Shown: piece by piece, positions 52,217-59,448 of the stretch
Numbering within the stretch: the first letter of the stretch is position 1
Layout of the letters: every line of letters starts with the position of its first letter
Assembly: GCA_009777735.1 (NCBI GenBank)
Contig: WRLF01000004.1
Coordinates: 62,001-126,000 of the forward strand
Length of the DNA: 64,000 nucleotides
Reading direction: 5' to 3'
From: Treponema sp.
GTDB taxonomy: Bacteria > Spirochaetota > Spirochaetia > Treponematales > Breznakiellaceae
Made by a program: the position numbers and the translations under genes
The notes under the pieces: model-generated
What the model was told of the DNA's origin: nothing
The model's database searches: none
The model's input: only the letters and a program-made list of their open reading frames with translations

Positions 52217-55200
52217 TAAAAGTTAACGATAAAACTCTGCACTTCGTATGGCTTGAGTTTTGTTTTCAGGCATTGCCCGTCAATCGGAAATGCTTTTTTC
52301 TCCCGTTCAATCATATTGCAACTGTATGCCGATTGCAGCTTTTTGAAGAACGTAATATCAATGGGAGTTGTGCGCCCGGTTTTTTCGCAAATACGCACGA
52401 GATAGCCTTTGCCGTCCTCGCAGCGCTTAAACGCTTCAAGCGTAACATTTTTTGCCGAAACGGAAATGATTGAAACGGGCATATCTGCATTCTGGTGCTT
52501 CCCGTCCAGTTTACTCACCATGAAGGGGTTGTTAAGCTCAAGACCGCGCTGCAGGGTTTCCGCCTGCTTCCAACTGCCGGAATGCGGGTACATCGAATAC
52601 GTAAATGTGTTTATGCCTATATCGGATTGCGGGTCGGGATTCATGGGGCCTTTCAGCAGGGTAATGATCATGCGGTTACCGTCTACTTCATGCCCATATT
52701 TACAATCGTTAAGCAGGCTGATTCCGTAATCATCATCGGAAAGGTCGATAAAGTTATGGGCGGTAGCTTCGAATTTTGCCCTGTCATAGCAGTTGTATCG
52801 GTAGGTTGATCGCTCTATCGTAGAGAAGGCAATGTCGCTCGTGTACACGCGGGAAGATATGTCTACGGGGAACTCAACCTTCACAAGTTTGCGCCGTTCT
52901 TTCCAGTCAACCCAGGTGTCAAAGTCTATGCGATCCAGATCTTTGTACAATACGATGCGCTGGCGAAGCAGTGAATCCAGCAGCGGTTTGGCAATGGTGA
53001 CAACAATGCTGTTTTCACCTTCTTCCACCGATTCGATTTTTCCGTCAGCCAGGGTCATTTCATTGTCAACATACGTTGCAACAATATCCCAGGCTTCATA
53101 TTTGCCGGGCCTGTCCTCAAACATCCGGAAACGGTTCGCTTTGGCGCCTGCCGCAAGGACTTCCCTGTCCGCCCTTTTGTCATAAATAGACGTTATTTCC
53201 GCACTCTTGTTAAACGCAACCCGGAAGAATTTATTTTCTATTATGGTTCCGTCTTTTGGATTGGATACCGATAACCCGGAACCTGCCGCCCTGGGCTTTG
53301 TGTAATATACTCGGTATCCTGCCGCCGGAACTGCCTGGGCAATAAATTCCGTGCCGGAGGTTCCATCCAGACGTTTTACCGGCTGCGACAGAACTTTGGC
53401 TCCGTCACCTGAATAGACTTCGCAGTTCTCATCGGGGAGAATGGCGACGGAAGTGCTTTCCGTACCAAGCGGGTTAAGCAGGGCAAAAGGCTGACCCAGT
53501 GCACTGTCCCGCGGGATTCGTGCGGTTAGCGTACCCAAAATGCCTGTAAGCGCTTCATTACCCAGTGAGAAAATGTCATCATATTCTTTTAAAAGGTCTG
53601 TGTACACAGATGTGATATGCGATCCCGGCAAACTGTCATGGAACTGCGCCGTTAAAATTTTCTTCCAGCCCTCTAGTAAATTTTCAGTCGGATATACACC
53701 GCCGAACTGCTCGGCAGCAGCGCCGAACAATTCAATGGCGCGGTACAGGTTTTCCGCTCTGCGGTTGTATTTTTTGAGCAGCCCTTTTGTTGTGGCAACC
53801 CCCCGGTGCGCTTCAAGGTACAATTCATCTTTCCAGACAACAAGGTCTTTGGCATTGGATACCATACGCTCCAGTGCATCCTCAACCTTTAGTGGTTCCG
53901 TTTTGGGCAGCCCGGGGAATTTCCTGTAGCGGGTCATAAACTCAAGCATTTCGGGATCAACGCCGCCGCCGCCGTCACCCCAGCCGTAAAAGTACAGGGA
54001 TTCGCCGACTCTTGTTTTCTCGCTGAACTTATTCCAGTGAGCGCGCAGGCTGTCCGCTTCCATTGTTCCCATAAAATGGGTGGGCGGCACAACACCGAAC
54101 ACGCGGCTGCCTTCGGGGCCTTCCCACCAAAATGCGCTGTGCTGCCAGGGGTTTGTGTCGTTCCAGACATTCATTTTATGGGTAATAAAATATTTTATGC
54201 CGGACTTTGCCAATATTTGCGGCATGCCGTAACTGTTGCCAAAAACATCGGGTAAAAAGCACGTATGTGGTGTTACGTTAAACCATTTTTCATAATACAG
54301 CGTGCCTAAAAGAATCTGGCGTACAAATGATTCGCCGGAAATCAGGTTGCAATCCGGTTCGCACCACATTGCCCCTACCGGCTCCCAGCGCCCTGCCTTT
54401 ACTTGCTTTTGAATCTGCTCAAACAGCGCGGGGTAATGGATACGCAGTTCCTCGTACATTACCGGCTGGCTTTGCGAAAAAATAAAATCGGGGTATTGTT
54501 CCAAAAGCCGCAGCATGGTGGCATGAGTGCGCCCGGCTTTTCTGATAAATTCCTTGTAATCCCATAAAAACACCAAATCAAGGTGGGAATGACCAATGAG
54601 GTCCAGCGTTCCCTGGACATGAAAGTGGGGATTCTCAAATACTTTTTTTCGGAGGATTTTTTGACCGTCAAGCAGGAGCGCCCTGAATGCCGCAGGGTCT
54701 TTTTCGTCAAAGTCAACATACGCTATCGCTTCTTTTAAAATGCTTTTGAGGGTTTCCAGAAGCGACTCATCTACATTCGGCATGGCCAGGGCGCCGAAAA
54801 CGGCCCGGTAATCCCAGTACGCGCTTTCGATTTCCCTGTCAATAACGGCGATACAGGAGCAGTCTATTGTTTTTATTATACTCTCGCCCTCATGCCATTT
54901 GTAGTAGGACTCTACATCAATCTCAAATGTCTCGCCGCCTTTGGCTTTTTCGGCAAGCAGCACACTGTTGCGGAAGGGGTCCAGACCGTGGTACGGAACG
55001 CCATTAATTGAAAGAAGGGAATCTCCTTCAAGATACAACATCAGGGCAACGGGTTTACCCTTCATTTCCTGCGGAATGGTTATTTTATTGCGGAAAAAAG
55101 CGCTTCTGCCCTCCCCGCCCCAGTTGTCGCCCACATCTATCGTGCGCCATTCGGTGTCGATAAATTTATATTCGCCAATGCCCGTATGAATACATTCTTT

Positions 55201-55386
55201 TATCTGCCAGGCGGGAATCTCGCGCACCATGGGATAAATCTTTATTTTGAGATCGGCAAGTTTAATGTTCATGAGGTCATCAAACGAGAAAACACCCCGT
55301 TGTTTGCCTTTAATAATCCAGCGCCAGCCGTTTAATTTTTCTTCCAGCTTCGCCGTTGTGGGACTAAGTTTCTTGTTTTCTTCCAT
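52216..55386 (-). CDS. Alpha-mannosidase, GH38 (copy 2)
   Basis: This is a 1056-residue GH38 enzyme without a signal peptide. Zinc ligands are in GHSHLDLVF (His 266, His 268, Asp 270) and the nucleophile is Asp 380 in LPDVFGNSYGMPQI. The metal His of TAQFHDSLPGS is also present. It should hydrolyse alpha-mannosides in the cytoplasm. It is clearly related to the gene at 23779 but belongs to a different subgroup, so it probably has a different linkage specificity. The last gene of this unit is the DUF1861 gene, overlapping by 1 bp. Confidence 0.93.
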   Translation of the reverse strand: MEENKKLSPTTAKLEEKLNGWRWIIKGKQRGVFSFDDLMNIKLADLKIKIYPMVREIPAWQIKECIHTGIGEYKFIDTEWRTIDVGDNWGGEGRSAFFRNKITIPQEMKGKPVALMLYLEGDSLLSINGVPYHGLDPFRNSVLLAEKAKGGETFEIDVESYYKWHEGESIIKTIDCSCIAVIDREIESAYWDYRAVFGALAMPNVDESLLETLKSILKEAIAYVDFDEKDPAAFRALLLDGQKILRKKVFENPHFHVQGTLDLIGHSHLDLVFLWDYKEFIRKAGRTHATMLRLLEQYPDFIFSQSQPVMYEELRIHYPALFEQIQKQVKAGRWEPVGAMWCEPDCNLISGESFVRQILLGTLYYEKWFNVTPHTCFLPDVFGNSYGMPQILAKSGIKYFITHKMNVWNDTNPWQHSAFWWEGPEGSRVFGVVPPTHFMGTMEADSLRAHWNKFSEKTRVGESLYFYGWGDGGGGVDPEMLEFMTRYRKFPGLPKTEPLKVEDALERMVSNAKDLVVWKDELYLEAHRGVATTKGLLKKYNRRAENLYRAIELFGAAAEQFGGVYPTENLLEGWKKILTAQFHDSLPGSHITSVYTDLLKEYDDIFSLGNEALTGILGTLTARIPRDSALGQPFALLNPLGTESTSVAILPDENCEVYSGDGAKVLSQPVKRLDGTSGTEFIAQAVPAAGYRVYYTKPRAAGSGLSVSNPKDGTIIENKFFRVAFNKSAEITSIYDKRADREVLAAGAKANRFRMFEDRPGKYEAWDIVATYVDNEMTLADGKIESVEEGENSIVVTIAKPLLDSLLRQRIVLYKDLDRIDFDTWVDWKERRKLVKVEFPVDISSRVYTSDIAFSTIERSTYRYNCYDRAKFEATAHNFIDLSDDDYGISLLNDCKYGHEVDGNRMIITLLKGPMNPDPQSDIGINTFTYSMYPHSGSWKQAETLQRGLELNNPFMVSKLDGKHQNADMPVSIISVSAKNVTLEAFKRCEDGKGYLVRICEKTGRTTPIDITFFKKLQSAYSCNMIEREKKAFPIDGQCLKTKLKPYEVQSFIVNF

Positions 55387-55468
55387 AGGAAGGCACTCCT
55401 TCTAAATACACAGTATGGTCTATAATATGACATTTCACAGAAAAAAAAACAAGTGAGAATTTGATACC

Positions 55469-55497
55469 TTGACAAGGGAGATTCATCGGTAAATAAT
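55469..55497 (+). promoter_or_regulatory. Promoter of the YiiX-like gene
   Basis: TTGACA (55469-55474), a 17-bp spacer and AATAAT (55492-55497). The ATG is at 55504 with no Shine-Dalgarno sequence, so the message would be leaderless if this promoter is used. Confidence 0.45.
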
Positions 55498-55503
55498 TGA
55501 ACC

Positions 55504-56265
55504 ATGATCAGAAAAAAGAAACTCATAATTATTGGTGCAATATCATTACTGATAATTATCATTGGCGCCTTGCTGATTTTTACCCCCGGGGAAAGTTTGC
55601 ATATCCCCATAAAAGGCCCAATAATATTCCTGGATCACCCTCCGCGTCTTTCCAATGTAATACCGTATATACAGGACGGTGATATTATTCTTCGTATGGC
55701 AGAAGGTACCTGGTCTATGGTGTTTCGCGAATATTCACCGGTAGACAAACGGTTTTCCCATTTGGGCATAGTACGGATGCGGGATAACAGAATAACCATT
55801 ATCCAGTCAATGGGCTCTTTCACGAACCCGAATTTAGGCGTTGAAGAAATACCGCTGTATCGTTTTATGTCAGTCGCATCAGCAATAGGCATCTTCAGGT
55901 TACGGGGAGCTGACGGTACTGTAATTTCCGATACGGCCATACAGTATATGGACCGTTTGTTTGACTTTGATTTTGATCATACAGACGACAGCAAAGTGTA
56001 CTGTACTGAATTATTATACCTTGCATTAAAACCGCTGCAATTAGAGCATATTTTACCGACAGTCTATGCGGAAGAAGTTAACAGACAAATAATTCCCATG
56101 GATTCCGTATCAAACAACCCCGCCTTTGATGAACTGGCATACATAGTGGATCAAACCGTCCAAAGGACAGATGAAGAAAAAGAGATTGTACTTACCCGGC
56201 CAAATCCCGTTAAACTAAAGTTTCTTCAGAGACTCCCGCCGCTTTTGGGAAGAATTAGAAGATGA
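55504..56265 (+). CDS. YiiX/YebB-like NlpC/P60 cysteine hydrolase
   Basis: This is a 253-residue protein with an N-terminal membrane anchor (LIIIGAISLLIIIIGALLIF). The segment YIQDGDIILRMAEGTWSMV...FSHLGIVRM and YCTELLYLALKPL match the YiiX group of NlpC/P60 superfamily enzymes, with the catalytic Cys in VYCTEL and the His in FSHLG. These are circularly permuted papain-like hydrolases acting on cell-envelope or lipid amide bonds. The gene ends 7 bp before the left direct repeat of the tRNA-Arg island, so it is the chromosomal neighbour of the insertion. Confidence 0.85.
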   Translation: MIRKKKLIIIGAISLLIIIIGALLIFTPGESLHIPIKGPIIFLDHPPRLSNVIPYIQDGDIILRMAEGTWSMVFREYSPVDKRFSHLGIVRMRDNRITIIQSMGSFTNPNLGVEEIPLYRFMSVASAIGIFRLRGADGTVISDTAIQYMDRLFDFDFDHTDDSKVYCTELLYLALKPLQLEHILPTVYAEEVNRQIIPMDSVSNNPAFDELAYIVDQTVQRTDEEKEIVLTRPNPVKLKFLQRLPPLLGRIRR

Positions 56266-56272
56266 TTGTTTT

Positions 56273-56298
56273 TTGACAGACGCGGGACTCGAACCCAC
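56273..56298. repeat. Distal attachment repeat of the island
   Basis: A 26-bp copy (TTGACAGACGCGGGACTCGA plus ACCCAC) of the 3' end of the tRNA-Arg gene at 59321-59346. The rest of the tRNA is absent here, so this is the far attachment site left by site-specific integration. Confidence 0.85.
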
Positions 56299-56350
56299 AT
56301 CTCTCTTCGTAAGTCATTACTAGATAAAGACTTACATTAACGTATTTTGC

Positions 56351-56369
56351 AAGGTCTAAATAAGGTCTA
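56351..56369. repeat. Putative integrase arm sites, left end
   Basis: Two direct copies of AAGGTCTA (56351-56358 and 56362-56369), 11 bp apart, about one helical turn. A matching pair lies at the other end at 59129-59147. Confidence 0.6.
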
Positions 56370-56491
56370 ACCTTTTTTTAGGTGCCATATGGCAAATTCC
56401 GGCTTATCAATCATGCCGATTGAGCCTGACCCTAACAGGGTATGGTAATTATAGCATACTTTACAAAAAAAAACTACACCTCTATTCGTCT

Positions 56492-56550
56492 TTGACATAG
56501 CAGGATTAATGTTTTACTATAATTACAGTAGATGCATTGATTCCAATGCA
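56492..56550 (+). promoter_or_regulatory. Promoter and operator of AbrB-PIN pair
   Basis: TTGACA (56492-56497), 17 bp, TACTAT (56515-56520) forms a good promoter. Just downstream is the perfect inverted repeat TGCATTG (56533-56539), four bases, CAATGCA (56544-56550), then AGGAGG and the ATG at 56572. The inverted repeat suits autoregulation by an AbrB dimer. Confidence 0.6.
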
Positions 56551-56571
56551 ATGCATACAGGAGGGCCTAAT

Positions 56572-56847
56572 ATGGAACTGGCAAAAATCACCCTTCGGGG
56601 GCAGATAACTATTCCGGTAGAAATCCGCAAGAAGCTAGGGGTCAAAGACGGCGATAAGGTTATCTTTATTGAGGATAACGGGCGTATTGTTATGGAAAAT
56701 TCGGTTAGGGTTGCCCTCAAGGATGTACAAGATGCATTCAAAGGTGAAGCCGACCGTCTCGGGTTGGTGAATGAGCAGGACATTGTGGCTATGATCAAAG
56801 AAATACGGCAGGAGAAACAGGGGCATGTCAATGCGAGTCATGCTTGA
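56572..56847 (+). CDS. AbrB/SpoVT family antitoxin
   Basis: This is a 91-residue protein from ATG 56572 with AGGAGG upstream; the longer frame from 56509 is rejected. The N-terminal ~45 residues are a SpoVT-AbrB swapped-hairpin DNA-binding domain (AKITLRGQITIPVEIRKKLGVKDGDKVIFIEDNGRIVMEN). The C-terminal helix region should bind the PIN toxin. It overlaps the toxin gene by 23 bp. A fragment of a second copy is at 58218-58277. Confidence 0.92.
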   Translation: MELAKITLRGQITIPVEIRKKLGVKDGDKVIFIEDNGRIVMENSVRVALKDVQDAFKGEADRLGLVNEQDIVAMIKEIRQEKQGHVNASHA

Positions 56848-57226
56848 TACCAATGTTCTTGTCTCGGCTATTATTTTTCCGAACCAAAGGATGGATTCAC
56901 TGATATTCAAAGCTGTATTGGAACACCAGCTTGTTCTTTCATCTTATATTATTGAAGAACTGTTTGATGTTATTGAACGGAAATTTCCTGATAAGATAAA
57001 ACATGTCGATTTGTTTCTCACCCGGTTTCCCTATGAGTTGGTATATACACCAAGGGAGCAAAACCATGAGTTTTTCAATATTTCCGACAAAGACGATTAT
57101 CCGGTCTTGTATTCGGCAATTATTGAGGATGTTGATTTATTTGTTACCGGTGATAGTGATTTTAAAGGTATTGAGATTGAAAAACCGGAAATCATTAGCC
57201 CGGCAGATTTCCTTGAAAAATATTAA
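56825..57226 (+). CDS. PIN-domain toxin
   Basis: This is a 133-residue PIN protein. The first catalytic Asp is in MLDTNVLVSAII, the second acidic position in IIEELFDVIE and the last pair in DLFVTGDSDFKGI. These four carboxylates should bind Mg/Mn for RNA cleavage. It is the toxin partner of the AbrB-type antitoxin, overlapping by 23 bp. ATG 56825 has AGGAG 8 bp upstream; ATG 56831 is an alternative. All key acids are present. Confidence 0.92.
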   Translation: MSMRVMLDTNVLVSAIIFPNQRMDSLIFKAVLEHQLVLSSYIIEELFDVIERKFPDKIKHVDLFLTRFPYELVYTPREQNHEFFNISDKDDYPVLYSAIIEDVDLFVTGDSDFKGIEIEKPEIISPADFLEKY

Positions 57227-57258
57227 TATTTTGAAATGAAATGTGAGGAGAATATACT

Positions 57259-57495
57259 ATGGAACTAACCCTTACAGTTCCGGATATGGCTAATCTATCT
57301 CAGGCTGATGCCCAAATACTATTCGCTACAAAACTCTTTGAATCTGAAATTCTCTCTCTTGGAAAAGCTGCTGAAGTTGCCTGACTTTCATACCGCACTT
57401 TTTACGATCTGCTTATCCGATATGGCGTTCCTGTTGTCTCCATGACCGAGGAAGAAGTAATCGAGGATATAGCGAATGTTGACCAATTTCTATGA
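57259..57495 (+). pseudogene. UPF0175 antitoxin gene with in-frame TGA
   Basis: GAGGAG precedes ATG 57259. The reading frame gives MELTLTVPDMANLSQADA...LGKAAEVA, a TGA at 57382-57384, then LSYRTFYDLLIRYGVPVV and IEDIANVDQFL to a stop at 57495. Both parts match UPF0175; the stop replaces a residue that is usually Gly in this family (AxxAG). The paired DUF3368 gene is missing. It is therefore most likely a decaying orphan antitoxin. Confidence 0.75.
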
Positions 57496-57543
57496 AAAGA
57501 CCGTTATTGTATTACATTTCCTCTCGATAAACCTCCTAACCTA

Positions 57544-57566
57544 TTGACAATACGTGATAATACGTG
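57544..57566 (+). promoter_or_regulatory. Probable control region of HicAB
   Basis: TTGACA (57544-57549) is followed by two copies of ATACGTG (57550-57556 and 57560-57566), which may be HicB operator half-sites. No clear -10 box is visible at 17 bp. Confidence 0.35.
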
Positions 57567-57589
57567 TACTTCTTACAGAGGGATGAATC

Positions 57590-57769
57590 ATGACAAAGCG
57601 GGAGCTTGAAAAGAAACTGCTAAAAGCTGGCTGGGTGATTACTCATGGCAGGGCGCATGATCAGGCGACTAATCCGCAAAAACCTGGGGTAAAGATACCG
57701 ATACCCAGGCACGCTGGAGACATTCCCATGGGCACGGTTAAATCAATATTAAAGGACGCAGGCCTTTAA
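57590..57769 (+). CDS. hicA: HicA family toxin
   Basis: This is a 59-residue protein: MTKRELEKKLLKAGWVITH, then GRAHDQATNP, then VKIPIPRHAGDIPMGTVKSILKDAGL. It has the HicA dsRBD-like fold with the conserved His in GRAHD (His 23) as the catalytic residue for mRNA cleavage. The C-terminal phrase (IPRHAGDIPMGTVKSILKDAGL) is the most diagnostic. AGAGGG lies upstream. The HicB gene starts 32 bp downstream, so this is the toxin-first order normal for HicAB. Confidence 0.9.
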   Translation: MTKRELEKKLLKAGWVITHGRAHDQATNPQKPGVKIPIPRHAGDIPMGTVKSILKDAGL

Positions 57770-57801
57770 TAAGGCATATGGGCGGTACAGGAGGAAGGGT
57801 T

Positions 57802-58206
57802 ATGAAATATGTGTATCCGGCAATTATTTCTGCCGAAGATGGAAAATTTTTAGTAAGCGTTCCTGACTTACCGGGCCTACACACATTCGGTAACAGTATG
57901 GCAGATGCTCTATATATGGCGCAAGACGCTATTGAAATGTGGCTATGGGATGCGGAAAACAACGGCGAGGCCATCCCCCAAGCATCCGATACCCAAAAAA
58001 TTACTAAAATGTGCAAATCAAAGGATCAGGTTGTAAGCCTTGTAGCCGCCGACACAGACGAATACCGTAGGCAGAATGATACACGCTCCATAAAAAAGAC
58101 TCTTTCAATTCCATCATGGCTTAACCATAAGGCGGAAATGGCCAATGCGCCTTTTTCTCAGATTTTGCAACAAGGGCTTAAGGATTATCTGCATATCGCA
58201 CAATGA
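57802..58206 (+). CDS. hicB: HicB family antitoxin
   Basis: This is a 134-residue protein from ATG 57802 with GGAGGAAGG upstream; the ATG at 57778 is less likely. The N-terminal partially degenerated RNase-H-like fold is clear (YVYPAIISAEDGKFLVSVPDLPGLHTFGNSMADALYMAQDAIEMWLWDAENNGEAIP). The C-terminal part (KKTLSIPSWLNHKAEMANAPFSQILQQGLKDYL) is a ribbon-helix-helix DNA-binding domain for autoregulation. It neutralises the HicA protein. Confidence 0.92.
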   Translation: MKYVYPAIISAEDGKFLVSVPDLPGLHTFGNSMADALYMAQDAIEMWLWDAENNGEAIPQASDTQKITKMCKSKDQVVSLVAADTDEYRRQNDTRSIKKTLSIPSWLNHKAEMANAPFSQILQQGLKDYLHIAQ

Positions 58207-58217
58207 GCATAAGTAAA

Positions 58218-58277
58218 TGGGAGCCAAAGACGGCGATAAAGCTATTTTTATTGAGGATAACGGGCGTATTGTTATGT
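58218..58277 (+). pseudogene. Fragment of a second abrB gene
   Basis: About 60 bp nearly identical to 56637-56695 of the AbrB gene (AAAGACGGCGATAA...TATTGAGGATAACGGGCG...TATTGTTATG), then a stop. No start or C-terminal part is present. It lies immediately after the truncated integrase gene, where the integrase catalytic domain would be expected, and may mark the deletion junction. Confidence 0.75.
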
Positions 58278-58306
58278 AACCATCATCCTACTCTTGGCAG
58301 GTACTT

Positions 58307-59053
58307 TCAGTAACCCCGCATTTCAGCATCCTCTTTTTCCTGTTTTCCGGTTATTCGCAATAATGCAGTACCCTTAGTGTAGGGCAGTTTCTCCAACCCT
58401 CCGTTTCTCAGATGGTAGTCTAAAATACGGGTCAGAAAATTGAGGCGGTTGTTTATGGTTTTATCTTTCAGCCCTTTGGCCTGGAGGTAAGTTTTCAAGC
58501 CGTTATATACCGGCGTTGTGATTTCCTCTATACGAAAAATCTTATTTTCACGTAAATAGGGAATTAAATCAGATTCAATAAATGTCTGTGCATCCCTTCT
58601 TGATTTAGTGACTACCACACGCTTATTACTAACGGAATCGTCCTGTAAGTATTTTGACCCTTCCTGATAATAGCTTTCCAGCATTTTATAGAAACTTTTC
58701 CCGCCTTTCGGTTTGCCTTTGTTTAACCCGTATTTTTTCAGCACTTCCAAACGGTTATCAAAACCGATCTTCACCGCCTCATCGCTTAAGGCGGTTTTAG
58801 TTGTGTATGTCGCTTTTCCTTGGGGTATTTTTTCTCCGGCCAAGTCTAATTTGTATCGTATTTTATATGAGTAGCTCTCTGAGAATTTCCCAGGTTCACG
58901 TTTTACTGTGGTAAGGTCAAAGTATTTTCTGTACTTTTCTGTTTTAGGGTCTAGCTCTTCTTTTGTATACACCATATGCAATATATCCTCCAAAGAAGCG
59001 CCGTGCTTCAATAGAAGCTGGGAAAACTCCCGGATAAAAACTGTGCCTATCAT
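58307..59053 (-). pseudogene. Tyrosine recombinase remnant lacking catalytic domain
   Basis: The frame gives 248 residues. Residues ~25-115 look like an arm-binding or AP2-like N-terminal domain, and ~155-230 are a core-binding SAM-like domain (AQTFIESDLIPYLRENKIFRIEEITTPVYNGLKTYLQAKGLKDKTINNRLNFLTRILDYHLRNGG). The protein ends soon after LRITGKQEKEDAEMRGY, before the R...H.RH...Y catalytic domain (~170 residues) expected in this family. It is next to the tRNA, as expected for the island integrase. GAGG precedes the ATG at 59053. The remnant may still bind att DNA. Confidence 0.75.
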
Positions 59054-59128
59054 TATACCTCAAACCTCGCTGACGGTTAATGCTTTGCAGGCTCTGAATT
59101 GGTATAGAATGATAAGCTGGAAAAAACC

Positions 59129-59262
59129 AAGGTCTAAAAAAGGTCTATTTGAGCTTTTGCGGGGCATAACAATACGCTATGTACAAGACGCAATAATATA
59201 GAAGAAACCTCCCATATTTTTCTTGCCCTGCTTGCTTTTTTTTGTACCTTATTTTAGACCTT
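59129..59262. repeat. Putative integrase arm sites, right end
   Basis: AAGGTCTA occurs at 59129-59136 and 59140-59147 (11 bp apart, direct), and the inverse TAGACCTT at 59255-59262, with a weaker copy at 59243-59250. The spacing equals that of the pair at 56351-56369. The region 59054-59321 holds no gene. Confidence 0.6.
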
Positions 59263-59280
59263 GCTGTAATGTGAGTTTTG

Positions 59281-59307
59281 CTAATTCCTTATGTAGTAAG
59301 GAATTAG
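59281..59307. other. Perfect hairpin between integrase and tRNA
   Basis: CTAATTCCTTA (59281-59291), a 5-nt loop and TAAGGAATTAG (59297-59307). No T-run, so a DNA-binding site or structural att feature is as likely as a terminator. Confidence 0.5.
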
Positions 59308-59321
59308 CTCAATAAAATCAT

Positions 59322-59395
59322 TGACAGACGCGGGACTCGAACCCACCACCTTTAGCTCCGGAGGCTAACGCTCTATCCACATGAGCTAGTCTGTC
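59322..59395 (-). tRNA. tRNA-Arg (anticodon CCG)
   Basis: A full cloverleaf reads on the minus strand: acceptor GACAGAC/GTCTGTC, D-stem GCTC/GAGC, anticodon stem TTAGC/GCTAA with loop CTCCGGA (anticodon CCG), T-stem GTGGG/CCCGC with TTCGAGT, and discriminator A. CCA is not encoded. The 3' end is the integration site of the island, and the tRNA is intact. Confidence 0.95.
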
Positions 59396-59448
59396 TATGC
59401 AACCGGTAATGTTACTGTACTTGGAGAGCGGGGAAGTGTCAAGGGTAA

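Larger units (their letters stand above)
56273..59346. mobile_element. Degenerate 3-kb integrative island in tRNA-Arg
   Basis: The island is flanked by a 26-bp direct repeat derived from the tRNA-Arg 3' end. It contains an integrase remnant next to the tRNA, two pairs of 11-bp-spaced AAGGTCTA repeats near the ends, an AbrB-PIN pair, a broken UPF0175 gene, a HicAB pair and a second abrB fragment. The recombinase lacks its catalytic domain, so the element is probably immobile without help. The tRNA is rebuilt intact at its right end, as for typical tRNA-targeting integrases. Confidence 0.8.

Noticed and set aside
56273-56298. A second tRNA-Arg gene
   Set aside because: Only the 3' 26 bp of the tRNA match; the anticodon arm and 5' half are absent. 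It is the attachment repeat.
57382-57384. TGA as selenocysteine in the UPF0175 gene
   Set aside because: The family has no known selenoprotein or Cys at this place, the usual residue is Gly, and no convincing hairpin with the bacterial SECIS layout was seen just after it.
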